Origin: Micromonospora costi
Lineage (GTDB): Bacteria > Actinomycetota > Actinomycetes > Mycobacteriales > Micromonosporaceae
Direction: 5' to 3'
DNA length: 64,000 nucleotides
Assembly (NCBI RefSeq): GCF_003626655.1
Contig: NZ_RBAN01000001.1
Coordinates: forward strand, 434,001-498,000
Of the stretch, positions 51,139-59,784 are shown one piece after another; the first letter of the stretch is position 1, and each line of letters opens with the position of its first letter. The position numbers and the translations under genes were made by a program. The notes under the pieces were generated by a model that had not been told where the DNA came from, searched no databases, and saw only the letters and a list, made by a program, of their open reading frames with translations.

Positions 51139-52008
51139 ATGGTGTTCCCGGGGTTCACCAGCGAACGGATCTCCGCCGGCAAGGTGGCGATCCACGTCCG
51201 TCGCGGTGGGGACGGTCCGCCGCTGCTGCTGTTGCACGGGTACCCGCAGACCCACGTGACGTGGCACCGGGTCGCGCCGGAACTCGCGCGGCACTTCACC
51301 GTCGTCTGCACCGACCTCCGCGGCTACGGCGACAGCGACAAGCCGCCGGGCGGCGGCGATCACCGCATCTACTCGAAACGTGCCCTGGCGCTCGACCAGG
51401 TCGAGGTGATGCGACGCCTCGGCTTCGACCGGTTCGCCGTCGGCGGTCACGATCGAGGCGCCCGGGTGGCCCTGCGGCTCGCCCTCGACCATCCGGACGC
51501 GGTCTCCCACCTGGCGCTCCTCGACATCGTCCCCACCCGGACCATCTACGACACGATCGACCAGCGGCACGCCACCACGGTGTGGCGTTACTTCTTCCTG
51601 ATCCAGCCGCACGATCTGCCCGAGCGGCTCATCGGCGGAGACCCGCAGGGGTACCTGCGCTGGACGCTCGACGAGTGGTGCGGGACGCCGGGCGCGCTCG
51701 ACGGCGCGGCGACGGCCGAGTACGAACGGTGCTTCGACCACGCCACCATCCACGCCAGCTGCGAGGACTACCGGGCCGGCGCGACCATCGACCTCACGCA
51801 CGACCGCGCGGACGCCTCCCGGACGCTCGCCTGCCCGACGCTCGCCCTGTGGAGCCGTGGGGGCATCGGCAGCGCCTACGACGTGCCCGGGATCTGGCGC
51901 GCCCGGGCGGAACAGTTCACCGGCGGAGCGCTCGACTGCGGGCACTTCATCCCGGAGGAACGGCCGCGGGAGACCGTCCAGGCCCTCCGCTCGCTCCTCG
52001 CCACCTGA
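51139..52008 (+). CDS. Alpha/beta hydrolase, fluoroacetate-dehalogenase/epoxide-hydrolase-like
   Basis: 289 residues, closely following the layout of fluoroacetate dehalogenases: oxyanion HGYPQTHVTWHRVAPELA, then TDLRGYGDSDKP, nucleophile Asp in GHDRGARVALRLALDHPD with both substrate-binding arginines (R-x-x-R), ASCEDYRAGATIDL with the conserved Tyr, and the catalytic His in GHFIPEERP. The His-Trp pair that helps bind fluoride in known enzymes is replaced (VWRYFFLIQP), so another halide or an epoxide/ester substrate is possible. Begins 70 bases after the MFS gene. Confidence 0.88.
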   Translation: MVFPGFTSERISAGKVAIHVRRGGDGPPLLLLHGYPQTHVTWHRVAPELARHFTVVCTDLRGYGDSDKPPGGGDHRIYSKRALALDQVEVMRRLGFDRFAVGGHDRGARVALRLALDHPDAVSHLALLDIVPTRTIYDTIDQRHATTVWRYFFLIQPHDLPERLIGGDPQGYLRWTLDEWCGTPGALDGAATAEYERCFDHATIHASCEDYRAGATIDLTHDRADASRTLACPTLALWSRGGIGSAYDVPGIWRARAEQFTGGALDCGHFIPEERPRETVQALRSLLAT

Positions 52009-52049
52009 ACGGGCGCGCCGGCCGGCCCCGACTCGGTGCCTATCGGATC

Positions 52050-52079
52050 TTGACCGCCCGAATCGGCAGGTCATAGGCT
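52050..52079 (+). promoter_or_regulatory. Sigma-A-type promoter of the M14 peptidase gene
   Basis: TTGACC (52050-52055), 18-base spacer, TAGGCT (52074-52079), giving a short leader of about 33 bases before the ATG at 52119. Confidence 0.65.
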
Positions 52080-52118
52080 CGCGTCAATGTGAGCCATTTC
52101 CCGGGAAGGGAAACCTGC

Positions 52119-54947
52119 ATGGCCCCGTCGATGCGTCCGCTCCGTACTCTCTCCCACCGCCGGCTCGCGAGTGCCGCCGTGATCGCCCTGCTGGCCGGCA
52201 CGGTGCCGCTGCTCGGCGGCACCTCGGCCGGAGCCCGGCCCCCGTCCCCCGCCCACTGCTCCACGGACCCGACCGCCCGCCTCGCCGGCGTGCCGAGCCC
52301 CGAGAAGGTGCTCGGCTTCCCGCTCGGCCTCGGCCAGCAACGCGCCGTCACCACCGACGAGGTCGACACCTACCTGCGTGCCGTCGACACGGCCTCGGAC
52401 CGGGTCGTCACGGGCGTGCTCGGCAGCAGCGTGCTCGGCCAGCCGCTGCCGTACGCGGTGGTGTCGAACGAGCGCAACGTCCGGCCGTCGGTGCTGCGGA
52501 AGATCGCCGACGACGTCCGGGACCTGCGCGACCCGCGCCGGACCAGCCGGAGGGAGGCCGCGCGGACCGCGGCCGACAGCCCCGCCATCGTGTGGGTGGC
52601 CGGCAACGTGCACGGCGGCGAGAAGAGCGGCGCCGACGCCGCGCTCAAGACGCTGTACGAACTGGCCGCCGGCCTGTCCTGCGCGGTCGCCGAGCGCAAC
52701 GACAATCTCGTCACGATCATCGTGCCCACCCAGAACCCGGACGGCCGCGACGCCAACCGGCGGCAGAACGAGTTCGGCTTCGACCTGAACCGGGACTGGT
52801 TCGCGCGCACCCAGCAGGAGACCGACAGCAAGCTGGAGCTGATGCGCCGCTACCCGCCGCAGGTGTTCGTCGACGCGCACGAGATGACCGGCTCGCAGTA
52901 CTTCTTCCCGCCCAACGCCGACCCCATCCACCACGAGATCTCCGCCGAGGCCGTGGACTGGATCAACCGGATCGGCGAGGCCAACAAGGCGGGCTTCGGC
53001 TACAACGGCGCCTGCGGCGGCGCCGTCACCACCGAGTGCTACTTCAACTACGCGAGGTACGACCTCTTCTTCATGGGCTACGGCGACACCGTCCCGGCCA
53101 CCGGGTTCGGCGCCGCCGGCATGACCTTCGAGAAGGGCAGCGCCTCCGCGGTCGAGGATCGGGTGCAGCAGCAGTTCCACACGCAGTGGTCGACGCTCGG
53201 CTGGGCCGCGGCGAACCGGCACGAGGTGCTGAGCGACTACTACCGGATCTGGACGGACGCGCTCGCCCAGGGCCGGGCCGGCGCGCTGGAGCCGAACGAG
53301 GTGGTGCAGCCCACCAACGAGGTCCAGTTCCCGGTGCCGGACCTGCGGATCCGCTCGTACTTCCTGCTCCCCCACCGGCAGCTCGCCGACGTGCGGCAAC
53401 TGGTCGAGCGGCTGCGCCGGATGGACGTCGAGGTGTACGAGGTCCAGAAGGAGACACAGGTGCCCACGGCGCGGATCTTCGGCGGCCGCAGCGCCCGCAA
53501 CGTCACGGTGCCGAAGGGCGCGTACTGGATCCCCATGGACCAGCCGCAGAAGCACTGGATCCAGGCGATCATGGGTGAGGATCCGTACACCCCGTTCCCG
53601 TACTTCTACGACGTGTCGTCCTGGAGCAATCCCCTGCTCATGGGCGTGCCCACGATCTACACCGGGGACGACGTGCGGCCGAAGGCGCAACTGGTCCGCC
53701 GGATCTCGGGCGGCGCGGCCGGCCGCGCCACGGTCCGCGGCTCGTACGACTACCGGCTCGACTCCGCCGCGGCGGCCGAGTTCACGTTCCGGCTGCTCGG
53801 CCGGGGCGTACACCTGGTGCGCGACGTCGACACGGCCGTGGTCCGGTTGCCGGCCACGGCCCTGACCCGGGACGTCGACGGCCTCGCCGAATCGCTCGGC
53901 GTGACGCTGACCCCGAGCGGGCCGGCCACCGGCACGCCGCTGAGCCGGCCCGACGTCGGTCTGTTCTCCGGCGCCGGCATCTCCACCACCTCCGGCTCCC
54001 ACGGCGAGGCCCGGTACGTGCTCGGCAAGCGCTGGGGGCTGGACCTGACACCGGTCACCACGGCCGACATCAACGACAACACCCCGGCGTTCACCAGCCG
54101 CACGGTGCTGGTCGTGCCCGACGGCAACAACCCCACCGGCGGGCTGACCGCCGCCGGGCAGGCCAACCTGCGTGCCTGGGTCGCCCAGGGGCACACCTAC
54201 GTCGGGCTGCGCAACGAGGGCACCCGGCTGGCCCGGGCCGCCGGGCTCACCTCGACCACCGAGAAGCCGAAGCCGGGTCCGGCCGAGTACCAGGTGATCG
54301 GCTCGCACCTCCGCGTCGACGTCGACCACGACAGCCCCGTGGCGTCGGGCCGGCCGGCCGAGGACTTCCAGTTCAACAACAGCGATCCCATCCTGACCGC
54401 CAGCACCACGGGCACCAACGTGCTCAGCTACCCGGTCGGGGAGACGTTCTGGGCGAACGGCTACACGGTGGGCGTCGACGCGCTGCGGGGAACGGTCGCC
54501 GTGGTGGACGAGCCGACCGGCGCCGGGCGGGCGGTGCTGTTCGCGTTCAACCCGCTGTTCCGGGCGTACAACGAGAACGGGCTGCACCTGGTGGCCAACG
54601 CGCTGCTCTCCCCCGCGACCGGGGCCGGGCCGTCCGGCCGCACCGCGCCGCCCAGCGCACCGGGCGTCGACCCGGCCCGGGCCCGCGCGGCCGCGGCGCC
54701 GGTCGCCGAGGACCTGGGCGGCGGCTGGCGGTCGATCACGATCGGGGTGGCGAGCGGGGACCTGGCCCGCGCCCGGGCGATCGTGCAGCGGTTCACCGGC
54801 GAGGCCCGGGTGTCCGCGGCGGGCGACGCCGCGTACCTGGTCATCCCGAACCGGGAGGGCCGGCAGGCGGACGAGCACCCGTTCCTGGGTGACCTCGTGC
54901 GCGCCCTGCGGGAGAGCGGGGTGCCGCTGCGGTCGCTGGTCGCCTGA
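52119..54947 (+). CDS. Secreted M14-family zinc carboxypeptidase, large
   Basis: 942 residues. Signal peptide (1-~39), then an M14 catalytic domain (about 80-430). Zinc ligands His165 and Glu168 lie in NVHGGEKSG, and the third zinc His is about 254 (DAHEMTG); NPDGRDANRRQN and the DLNRDWFARTQQE stretch match the substrate-binding motifs of the family. The C-terminal ~450 residues include a probable transthyretin-like or class-I-glutaminase-like region (about 600-760). GGGAAGGG precedes the ATG. Expected to trim peptides outside the cell. Confidence 0.92.
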   Translation: MAPSMRPLRTLSHRRLASAAVIALLAGTVPLLGGTSAGARPPSPAHCSTDPTARLAGVPSPEKVLGFPLGLGQQRAVTTDEVDTYLRAVDTASDRVVTGVLGSSVLGQPLPYAVVSNERNVRPSVLRKIADDVRDLRDPRRTSRREAARTAADSPAIVWVAGNVHGGEKSGADAALKTLYELAAGLSCAVAERNDNLVTIIVPTQNPDGRDANRRQNEFGFDLNRDWFARTQQETDSKLELMRRYPPQVFVDAHEMTGSQYFFPPNADPIHHEISAEAVDWINRIGEANKAGFGYNGACGGAVTTECYFNYARYDLFFMGYGDTVPATGFGAAGMTFEKGSASAVEDRVQQQFHTQWSTLGWAAANRHEVLSDYYRIWTDALAQGRAGALEPNEVVQPTNEVQFPVPDLRIRSYFLLPHRQLADVRQLVERLRRMDVEVYEVQKETQVPTARIFGGRSARNVTVPKGAYWIPMDQPQKHWIQAIMGEDPYTPFPYFYDVSSWSNPLLMGVPTIYTGDDVRPKAQLVRRISGGAAGRATVRGSYDYRLDSAAAAEFTFRLLGRGVHLVRDVDTAVVRLPATALTRDVDGLAESLGVTLTPSGPATGTPLSRPDVGLFSGAGISTTSGSHGEARYVLGKRWGLDLTPVTTADINDNTPAFTSRTVLVVPDGNNPTGGLTAAGQANLRAWVAQGHTYVGLRNEGTRLARAAGLTSTTEKPKPGPAEYQVIGSHLRVDVDHDSPVASGRPAEDFQFNNSDPILTASTTGTNVLSYPVGETFWANGYTVGVDALRGTVAVVDEPTGAGRAVLFAFNPLFRAYNENGLHLVANALLSPATGAGPSGRTAPPSAPGVDPARARAAAAPVAEDLGGGWRSITIGVASGDLARARAIVQRFTGEARVSAAGDAAYLVIPNREGRQADEHPFLGDLVRALRESGVPLRSLVA

Positions 54948-54956
54948 GCCACCTGA

Positions 54957-54991
54957 CGGTCCGGCCGGCGCACGCCGCGTCGGCCGGACCG
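54957..54991 (+). terminator. Hairpin after the M14 peptidase gene
   Basis: 11-bp perfect stem CGGTCCGGCCG / CGGCCGGACCG around a 13-base loop. Confidence 0.55.
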
Positions 54992-55074
54992 CCGGTCGGG
55001 CAGGGCGGACCACCCCGCTCGTGTCGCGCAGCTCACGCCACCGGCGATGGACGCCGCACAGGCCGCGCAGGAGC

Positions 55075-55094
55075 CTTGGAAAGCTGATTCCAAG
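55075..55094. promoter_or_regulatory. Perfect inverted repeat upstream of zwf
   Basis: CTTGGAA-AGCTGA-TTCCAAG, a 7-6-7 palindrome ending 16 bases before the zwf ATG, between promoter region and ribosome site. It could be an operator or an mRNA hairpin. Confidence 0.55.
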
Positions 55095-55110
55095 ATGAGG
55101 TGACGTTGCC

Positions 55111-56490
55111 ATGGACCTGCGCTCAGACGCTGTCGTGCTCTTCGGCGTGACCGGAGACCTGGTCGCGAAGAAGCTCTTCCCGGCGCTGTACGAGCTGACC
55201 CGCCGCGGCCGGCTCGACATGCCGGTCATCGGCGTCGCCCGCTCCCGCTGGGACCACCAGCAGCTGATCACGGCGGCGCGCAAGTCGGTGCTGGAGGCGA
55301 ACGGCCGGGTCGACGACGAGGTCTTCGACGCCCTCACCCGGCGCCTCACGATGCTCTCCGGCGACTACGCCGACCCGGCGACCTACCAGCGCCTCGCCGA
55401 GGCGCTCGCCGCCGCCCGCCGGCCGCTGTTCTACCTGGCCATCCCGCCCGCGGTCTTCACCGCGGTGGTCGACGGCCTCGCCGCTTCCGGCCTGGCCGGG
55501 CGGGGTCGTGTCGTCGTCGAGAAGCCGTTCGGTCGGGACCTGGCCTCGTCACGCGAGCTGAACCGGGCCCTACGGACGGCCTTCGACCCGGAGCGGATCT
55601 TCCGGATCGACCACTACCTGGGCAAGGAGTCGGTGGAGGGGCTGCGGGTGTTCCGGTTCGCCAACCGGATCTTCGAGCCGCTGTGGAACGCCGAACACAT
55701 CGACAACGTCCAGATCACCCTGGCCGAGGGCTTCGGCACGGAGGGCCGCGCCGGCTTCTACGACCGGATGGGCGCCACCCGTGACGTCCTGCAGAACCAC
55801 ATGCTCCAGGTCGTGGCCCTGCTCGCCATGGAGCCCCCGGCCACGGCCGGGGACGACGCGTACCGCGCCGAGGAGGTGCGGGCGCTCCGCCAGGTCGAGC
55901 CGCTGTCGCCGGAGTCCACGGTCCGCGGGCAGTACGCCGGTTACCGGCTCGAACCCGGTGTGGCCGCCGACTCCAACACCGAGACGTTCGTGGCCACCTC
56001 GCTGCGGATCGACTCCCCGCGCTGGGCCGGGGTGCCCTTCCACCTGCGTACCGGCAAGCTCATGCCGGGCACGGCCACCGAGGTCGTCGTCGAGTTCAGG
56101 ACGCCGGAGCGCGACCTCGTGCCGGCGACCGGCGGGGACGCTCCCCGGCCGAACCTGCTGCGCTTCCGCCTCGGCCGCAACGACGGGATCACGCTGTCGA
56201 TCCAGGTCAAGGAGCCCGGCGCCGAGGTGACCGGCCGCACGGTGGAGCTGCCGGTGGACTTCGGGAGCGCCCTCGGGCACCGCCGTGAGGCGTACGAGCG
56301 GCTGCTGGACGACGCGCTGGACGGGCGGCACCTGCGGTTCGCCCGCGAGGAGGCCATCGAGCAGGAGTGGCGGATCGTCGAGCCGATCCTCGACCTGCCG
56401 GAGCCCGTCGCGTCGTACCCGCGCGGCAGCTGGGGCCCCGCCGCGGCGGAGACGCTCGCCGGCCACTGGCACACCCCGATCCTGCGGTGA
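55111..56490 (+). CDS. zwf: Glucose-6-phosphate 1-dehydrogenase
   Basis: 459 residues. The N-terminal Rossmann loop is GVTGDLVAKKL (about 12-22); the active-site motif RIDHYLGKE (about 165-173) contains the catalytic His and substrate Lys region. EKPFGRDL and RTGKLM are also conserved. It catalyses the first step of the oxidative pentose phosphate pathway, making NADPH. Here it stands alone, without opcA, tal or pgl genes, so this may be a second copy. GAGG lies upstream of the ATG. A 7-6-7 palindrome sits just before the start. Followed by a hairpin. Confidence 0.97.
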   Translation: MDLRSDAVVLFGVTGDLVAKKLFPALYELTRRGRLDMPVIGVARSRWDHQQLITAARKSVLEANGRVDDEVFDALTRRLTMLSGDYADPATYQRLAEALAAARRPLFYLAIPPAVFTAVVDGLAASGLAGRGRVVVEKPFGRDLASSRELNRALRTAFDPERIFRIDHYLGKESVEGLRVFRFANRIFEPLWNAEHIDNVQITLAEGFGTEGRAGFYDRMGATRDVLQNHMLQVVALLAMEPPATAGDDAYRAEEVRALRQVEPLSPESTVRGQYAGYRLEPGVAADSNTETFVATSLRIDSPRWAGVPFHLRTGKLMPGTATEVVVEFRTPERDLVPATGGDAPRPNLLRFRLGRNDGITLSIQVKEPGAEVTGRTVELPVDFGSALGHRREAYERLLDDALDGRHLRFAREEAIEQEWRIVEPILDLPEPVASYPRGSWGPAAAETLAGHWHTPILR

Positions 56491-56496
56491 CCCGCC

Positions 56497-56530
56497 GGCG
56501 GGTGGGCCTTTGCGTACGGACCCACCCGCC
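56497..56530 (+). terminator. Hairpin after zwf
   Basis: 10-bp stem GGCGGGTGGG / CCCACCCGCC around a 14-base loop, seven bases after the zwf stop codon. Confidence 0.6.
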
Positions 56531-56561
56531 CCGGGCCGGGGCGGACGCCGACAGCCACGGT

Positions 56562-56577
56562 TACCCGACGGTAGGAT
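56562..56577 (+). promoter_or_regulatory. Leaderless -10 box with overlapping inverted repeat
   Basis: TAGGAT (56572-56577) lies six bases before the ATG of the TetR gene; TACC-CGAC-GGTA (56562-56573) overlaps its front and may be the TetR operator. No good -35 seen. Confidence 0.5.
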
Positions 56578-56583
56578 GAGGCG

Positions 56584-57228
56584 ATGACGCCCACCGACGC
56601 CACCGCCACCGCGGGCTCGGCGCCGCCCGCGCCCCGGATCACGGCCGCCGGCCGCCGCACCCGGGACCGGATCGTGCGGACGGCGGCGGAGCTGATGTTC
56701 CGCAAGGGCGTGGCCGGCACGAGCATCCCGGACGTGCAGCAGGCCGCCAAGGTCAGTGCCTCGCAGATCTACCACTACTTCGGCGACAAGAGCGACCTCG
56801 TCCGCGCCGTCATCCGCCACCAGATCGAGCGGACCCTCGAAGGCCAGCGGCCGCTGCTCGACCGGCTGGACAGCTTCGAGGCGCTGCGTGCCTGGTGCGA
56901 CGAGGCCGTCGAGGTGCAGAAGCGGCGCAACTGCGAGGGCGGCTGCGAGATCGGCTCCCTGGCGAGCGAGCTGGTCGAGACCTGCGAGCTGATGCGCGGT
57001 GAGCTGGTCGCGGCATTCGACCGCTGGGAGGCCCCGATCCGCGAAGGGCTGCGCCGCATGAGGGAGACCGGCGTGCTCGTCGCCGACGCCGACGTCGACC
57101 ACCTGGCCACCGCGATGCTCGCGGCCGTCCAGGGCGGGCTGCTCCTCACCCAGGTCCGCCGCTCCCCCGAGCCGTTGCGCGCCGCCACCGACGCGGCGAT
57201 CGGCTACGTCGAGACCTTCGCCGCCTGA
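56584..57228 (+). CDS. TetR-family regulator
   Basis: 214 residues. A disordered Ala/Pro N-terminus (1-20) precedes the helix-turn-helix (about 40-65: GTSIPDVQQAAKVSASQIYH, YFGDKSDL). The ligand domain carries a Cys-rich stretch RRNCEGGCEIGSLASELVET (about 116-135) that follows the LmrA/YxaF-type C-terminal pattern (C-x-x-GCP-x-G in relatives). The cysteines could allow redox or metal sensing, but this is speculation. ATG start lies six bases after a TAGGAT -10 box. Targets unclear; zwf upstream and the peptidase downstream are both possible. Confidence 0.9.
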   Translation: MTPTDATATAGSAPPAPRITAAGRRTRDRIVRTAAELMFRKGVAGTSIPDVQQAAKVSASQIYHYFGDKSDLVRAVIRHQIERTLEGQRPLLDRLDSFEALRAWCDEAVEVQKRRNCEGGCEIGSLASELVETCELMRGELVAAFDRWEAPIREGLRRMRETGVLVADADVDHLATAMLAAVQGGLLLTQVRRSPEPLRAATDAAIGYVETFAA

Positions 57229-57270
57229 CTGACCCCGCTGGCCCGGACGGCGGTCTATCGCCGACGCTCG

Positions 57271-57297
57271 AAGGGTTATGCCCCGGGCCGAACCCTT
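57271..57297. promoter_or_regulatory. Inverted repeat upstream of the M64 peptidase gene
   Basis: AAGGGTT-N13-AACCCTT in the 138-base spacer between the TetR gene and the secreted peptidase gene; candidate operator or part of the promoter. Confidence 0.4.
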
Positions 57298-57366
57298 GTA
57301 CGGTCCCTATGACCACGATCACGGCCGATCCGTGTGCCGGGGATCGTGCGGCCTTCGGGGAGGGGC

Positions 57367-59676
57367 GTGAGCGTGAAGATCAGAGCAGCGTTGTGCGTGG
57401 CGGCCATGGTCGCGGCGGGGCTGGTGGCCGGGCAACCGGCGGTCGCCGCCGACGTGGGCAGCGCCACCGTGGTCCCGATCCAGGTGACCGGCGACCCGGC
57501 CGAGCGCTTCAACCTGGTGGTGCTCGGCGACGGCTACACCGAAGCCGACCTGCCCACGTTCCGGTCGCACGTGGACAAGCACCTCAACACGCTCTGGACG
57601 ATCGAGCCGTTCAAGTCGTACCGCAGCTACTTCAACGTCTACGCCGTCGAGATCGTCTCCGCCGAATCCGGCGTGGACTGCGATCCCGGCCTGTCCGACC
57701 CGCGGCGCGACACCGTGCTCGACATGGGCTTCTGGGGCGGCTGCAACCCCGCCAGCGTGCAGCGCCTGCTGTCCGTCAACGGCTCCCGGGCGAACACGTA
57801 CGCCAACCTGGCGACCGGCACCAACCCGGGCAACCGGCAGCTCATCGCGCTGGCCAACAGCAACACGTACGGCGGCGCGGGCGGCACCAACGCCACGGCG
57901 TCCGGCGGCAACGCCCTGTCGGCGCTCATCGGCCCCCACGAGATCGGGCACTCGCTCGGCGGCCTCCAGGACGAGTACGACTACTACGCCCGCGGCGAGG
58001 CCGGTGACACGTACGAGGGACCCGAGCCGTCCTCGGTGCACCACACCCTCCTCACCGAGCAGCAGATGCGCGACACCCGGAGCAAGTGGTGGCGGTGGCT
58101 GGGTGAGCCGAGCGAGTCCGGCGGCACCATCGGCCGCTACGAGGGCGGCATGTACCTGCAGAAGGGCGTGTGGCGGCCCAGCCAGCACTCGATGATGAAG
58201 TCGTTGGGCTTCTACTTCGACCAGGTGGCGCGCGAGCGGATGACCCAGCGGATCGCGGGCAAGGTGAGCATCCTCTCCGGCGGGACGCCCGCGGACCGGC
58301 CGATCGGTGCCGACCGGGTGGTCTCGGTGAAGACGCTGCACCCGGTCAGCCACGAGCTCGCGGTAACCTGGTCGGTCGACGGCGCCGCCGTCCCCGGCAC
58401 CGGGAACGCCCGCAGTCTCGACCTGCGCGCGTTGCGGCTCGCGCCCGGCACGCACACCGTCACCGCCACGGTGACCGACCCGACCCCGTTCGTCCGCGAC
58501 CCCGCGGTGCGGGAGTCCGCAGCCCTCACGAAGCGCCGCACCTGGACGGTCGACACCGCCCTCACCACCCCGGCGGTGGAGGAACCGCTGGCGATCACGG
58601 CGTCGACGGCGACCGACCGGCCCGTCGGCGCCCAGGACGTGGTGTACGTGGAGACCACCCAGCGGACCGACCGGGTGCCGGCGGTGACCTGGACGCTGGA
58701 CGGCCGGCCGGTGGCGAATCCCGGCCACGACGGTGACCTGGAACTGCCACCGCTGAGCCTCACCGGCGGCAGCCACCGGCTCACCGCCACGGTCAGCGAC
58801 CCGGTGTCCCACGAGTCGGTGACCCGCGCCTGGACGGTCGACGCGGCACGGCCCCGGGTCGAGTACGACCTCTCGGAGCCGCTGCTGACCGTGGCCCGGC
58901 CCGGCAGGCCCACCGAGTACGTCTTCAACGGTCCGTTCACCATGGGTCTGACCGGCACGGACGAGGGCACCGGCCAGGTCACCGCCGAGTTCCGCCTCGA
59001 CCGCGACGGCTGGCACAACTACTACGGTTGGCCGACCGACGCGCGGCAGCCCTTCCTGTTCACCGCCACCGGCACCGACGTGGACGGCCTCGTCTACGGC
59101 AACCTCGGCTCGGGCGGCTTGTCGGTGTCGCCGTTCGCGCAGCGGTCACCGGGGTACGGGCGGCACACGGTGGAGTACCGGGGCATCGACGCGGTGGGCA
59201 ACATCGGCGCGGCCGGCGAGTTCGTGGCGACCCTGATCCCGTCGCCGCCGGCGTGCACCACCGTCGTCTCCGGCCGGCACGCGGGCGCGCTGGTGGTCAG
59301 CTCCGGCGTCACCTGCCTGCGCGACGCCACGGTGTCGGGCGCGGTGACGGTCCGCCCCGGCGCCGCGCTCGTGGCCGAGCGGTCCTCGATCTCCGGCACG
59401 GTGACCGCCGCCAGCGCGACCTCCGTCGACCTGCTCACCAGCTCGGTGCGGGGTGCGGTCACGCTCACCGGCACGACGGGCCGCGTCACCGTGGTGGGCA
59501 GCAGGGTGGACGGCGCGCTGGTCCTCACCGGCACGGCCACCGGCACGACGGCGCCGGTGCTCGCGGGGAACCAGGCGAGCACGGTGCATTGTGCGGGCAA
59601 CAGCCCGGCGCCGGTCAACCTCGGTGCGCCGAACACCGTGCGGGGTGCGGCGTCGGGGCAGTGCCGGGGCCTGTGA
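57367..59676 (+). CDS. Secreted M64-family (IgA-peptidase-like) zinc metallopeptidase with Ig-like and beta-repeat tail
   Basis: 769 residues. Signal peptide (1-~29), then the M64 domain (about 35-300): FNLVVLGDGYTEADLPTFRS, and the zinc motif HEIGH at 191-195 (PHEIGHSLGGLQDEY). Two Ig-like beta domains of about 80 residues follow (about 310-490), sharing the pattern D-R-x-V-x-V-x-T...VTWxxDG. The last ~140 residues repeat short strands (SGAVTVRPGAAL, SGTVTAAS, RGAVTLTGTTG, DGALVLTG) like a small beta-solenoid. GTG at 57367 with GGGGAGG upstream; a second GTG six bases on is possible. Confidence 0.9.
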   Translation: MSVKIRAALCVAAMVAAGLVAGQPAVAADVGSATVVPIQVTGDPAERFNLVVLGDGYTEADLPTFRSHVDKHLNTLWTIEPFKSYRSYFNVYAVEIVSAESGVDCDPGLSDPRRDTVLDMGFWGGCNPASVQRLLSVNGSRANTYANLATGTNPGNRQLIALANSNTYGGAGGTNATASGGNALSALIGPHEIGHSLGGLQDEYDYYARGEAGDTYEGPEPSSVHHTLLTEQQMRDTRSKWWRWLGEPSESGGTIGRYEGGMYLQKGVWRPSQHSMMKSLGFYFDQVARERMTQRIAGKVSILSGGTPADRPIGADRVVSVKTLHPVSHELAVTWSVDGAAVPGTGNARSLDLRALRLAPGTHTVTATVTDPTPFVRDPAVRESAALTKRRTWTVDTALTTPAVEEPLAITASTATDRPVGAQDVVYVETTQRTDRVPAVTWTLDGRPVANPGHDGDLELPPLSLTGGSHRLTATVSDPVSHESVTRAWTVDAARPRVEYDLSEPLLTVARPGRPTEYVFNGPFTMGLTGTDEGTGQVTAEFRLDRDGWHNYYGWPTDARQPFLFTATGTDVDGLVYGNLGSGGLSVSPFAQRSPGYGRHTVEYRGIDAVGNIGAAGEFVATLIPSPPACTTVVSGRHAGALVVSSGVTCLRDATVSGAVTVRPGAALVAERSSISGTVTAASATSVDLLTSSVRGAVTLTGTTGRVTVVGSRVDGALVLTGTATGTTAPVLAGNQASTVHCAGNSPAPVNLGAPNTVRGAASGQCRGL

Positions 59677-59686
59677 CGCGGTGGGT

Positions 59687-59714
59687 GCGGCCCGGGGCGG
59701 GCGTCCCGGGCCGC
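59687..59714. terminator. Tandem terminator hairpin 1
   Basis: 10-bp stem GCGGCCCGGG / CCCGGGCCGC, 8-base loop, after the M64 gene. Confidence 0.65.
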
Positions 59715-59724
59715 GCCGACCCGC

Positions 59725-59751
59725 CCGGGTGCCGCGTGGGGCGGCACCCGG
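59725..59751. terminator. Tandem terminator hairpin 2
   Basis: 11-bp stem CCGGGTGCCGC and complement with a GTGGG loop, between the convergent M64 and LtrA genes. Confidence 0.75.
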
Positions 59752-59784
59752 CCGTCGAGGCTACGGAAGCCCTGACCACCGGCG

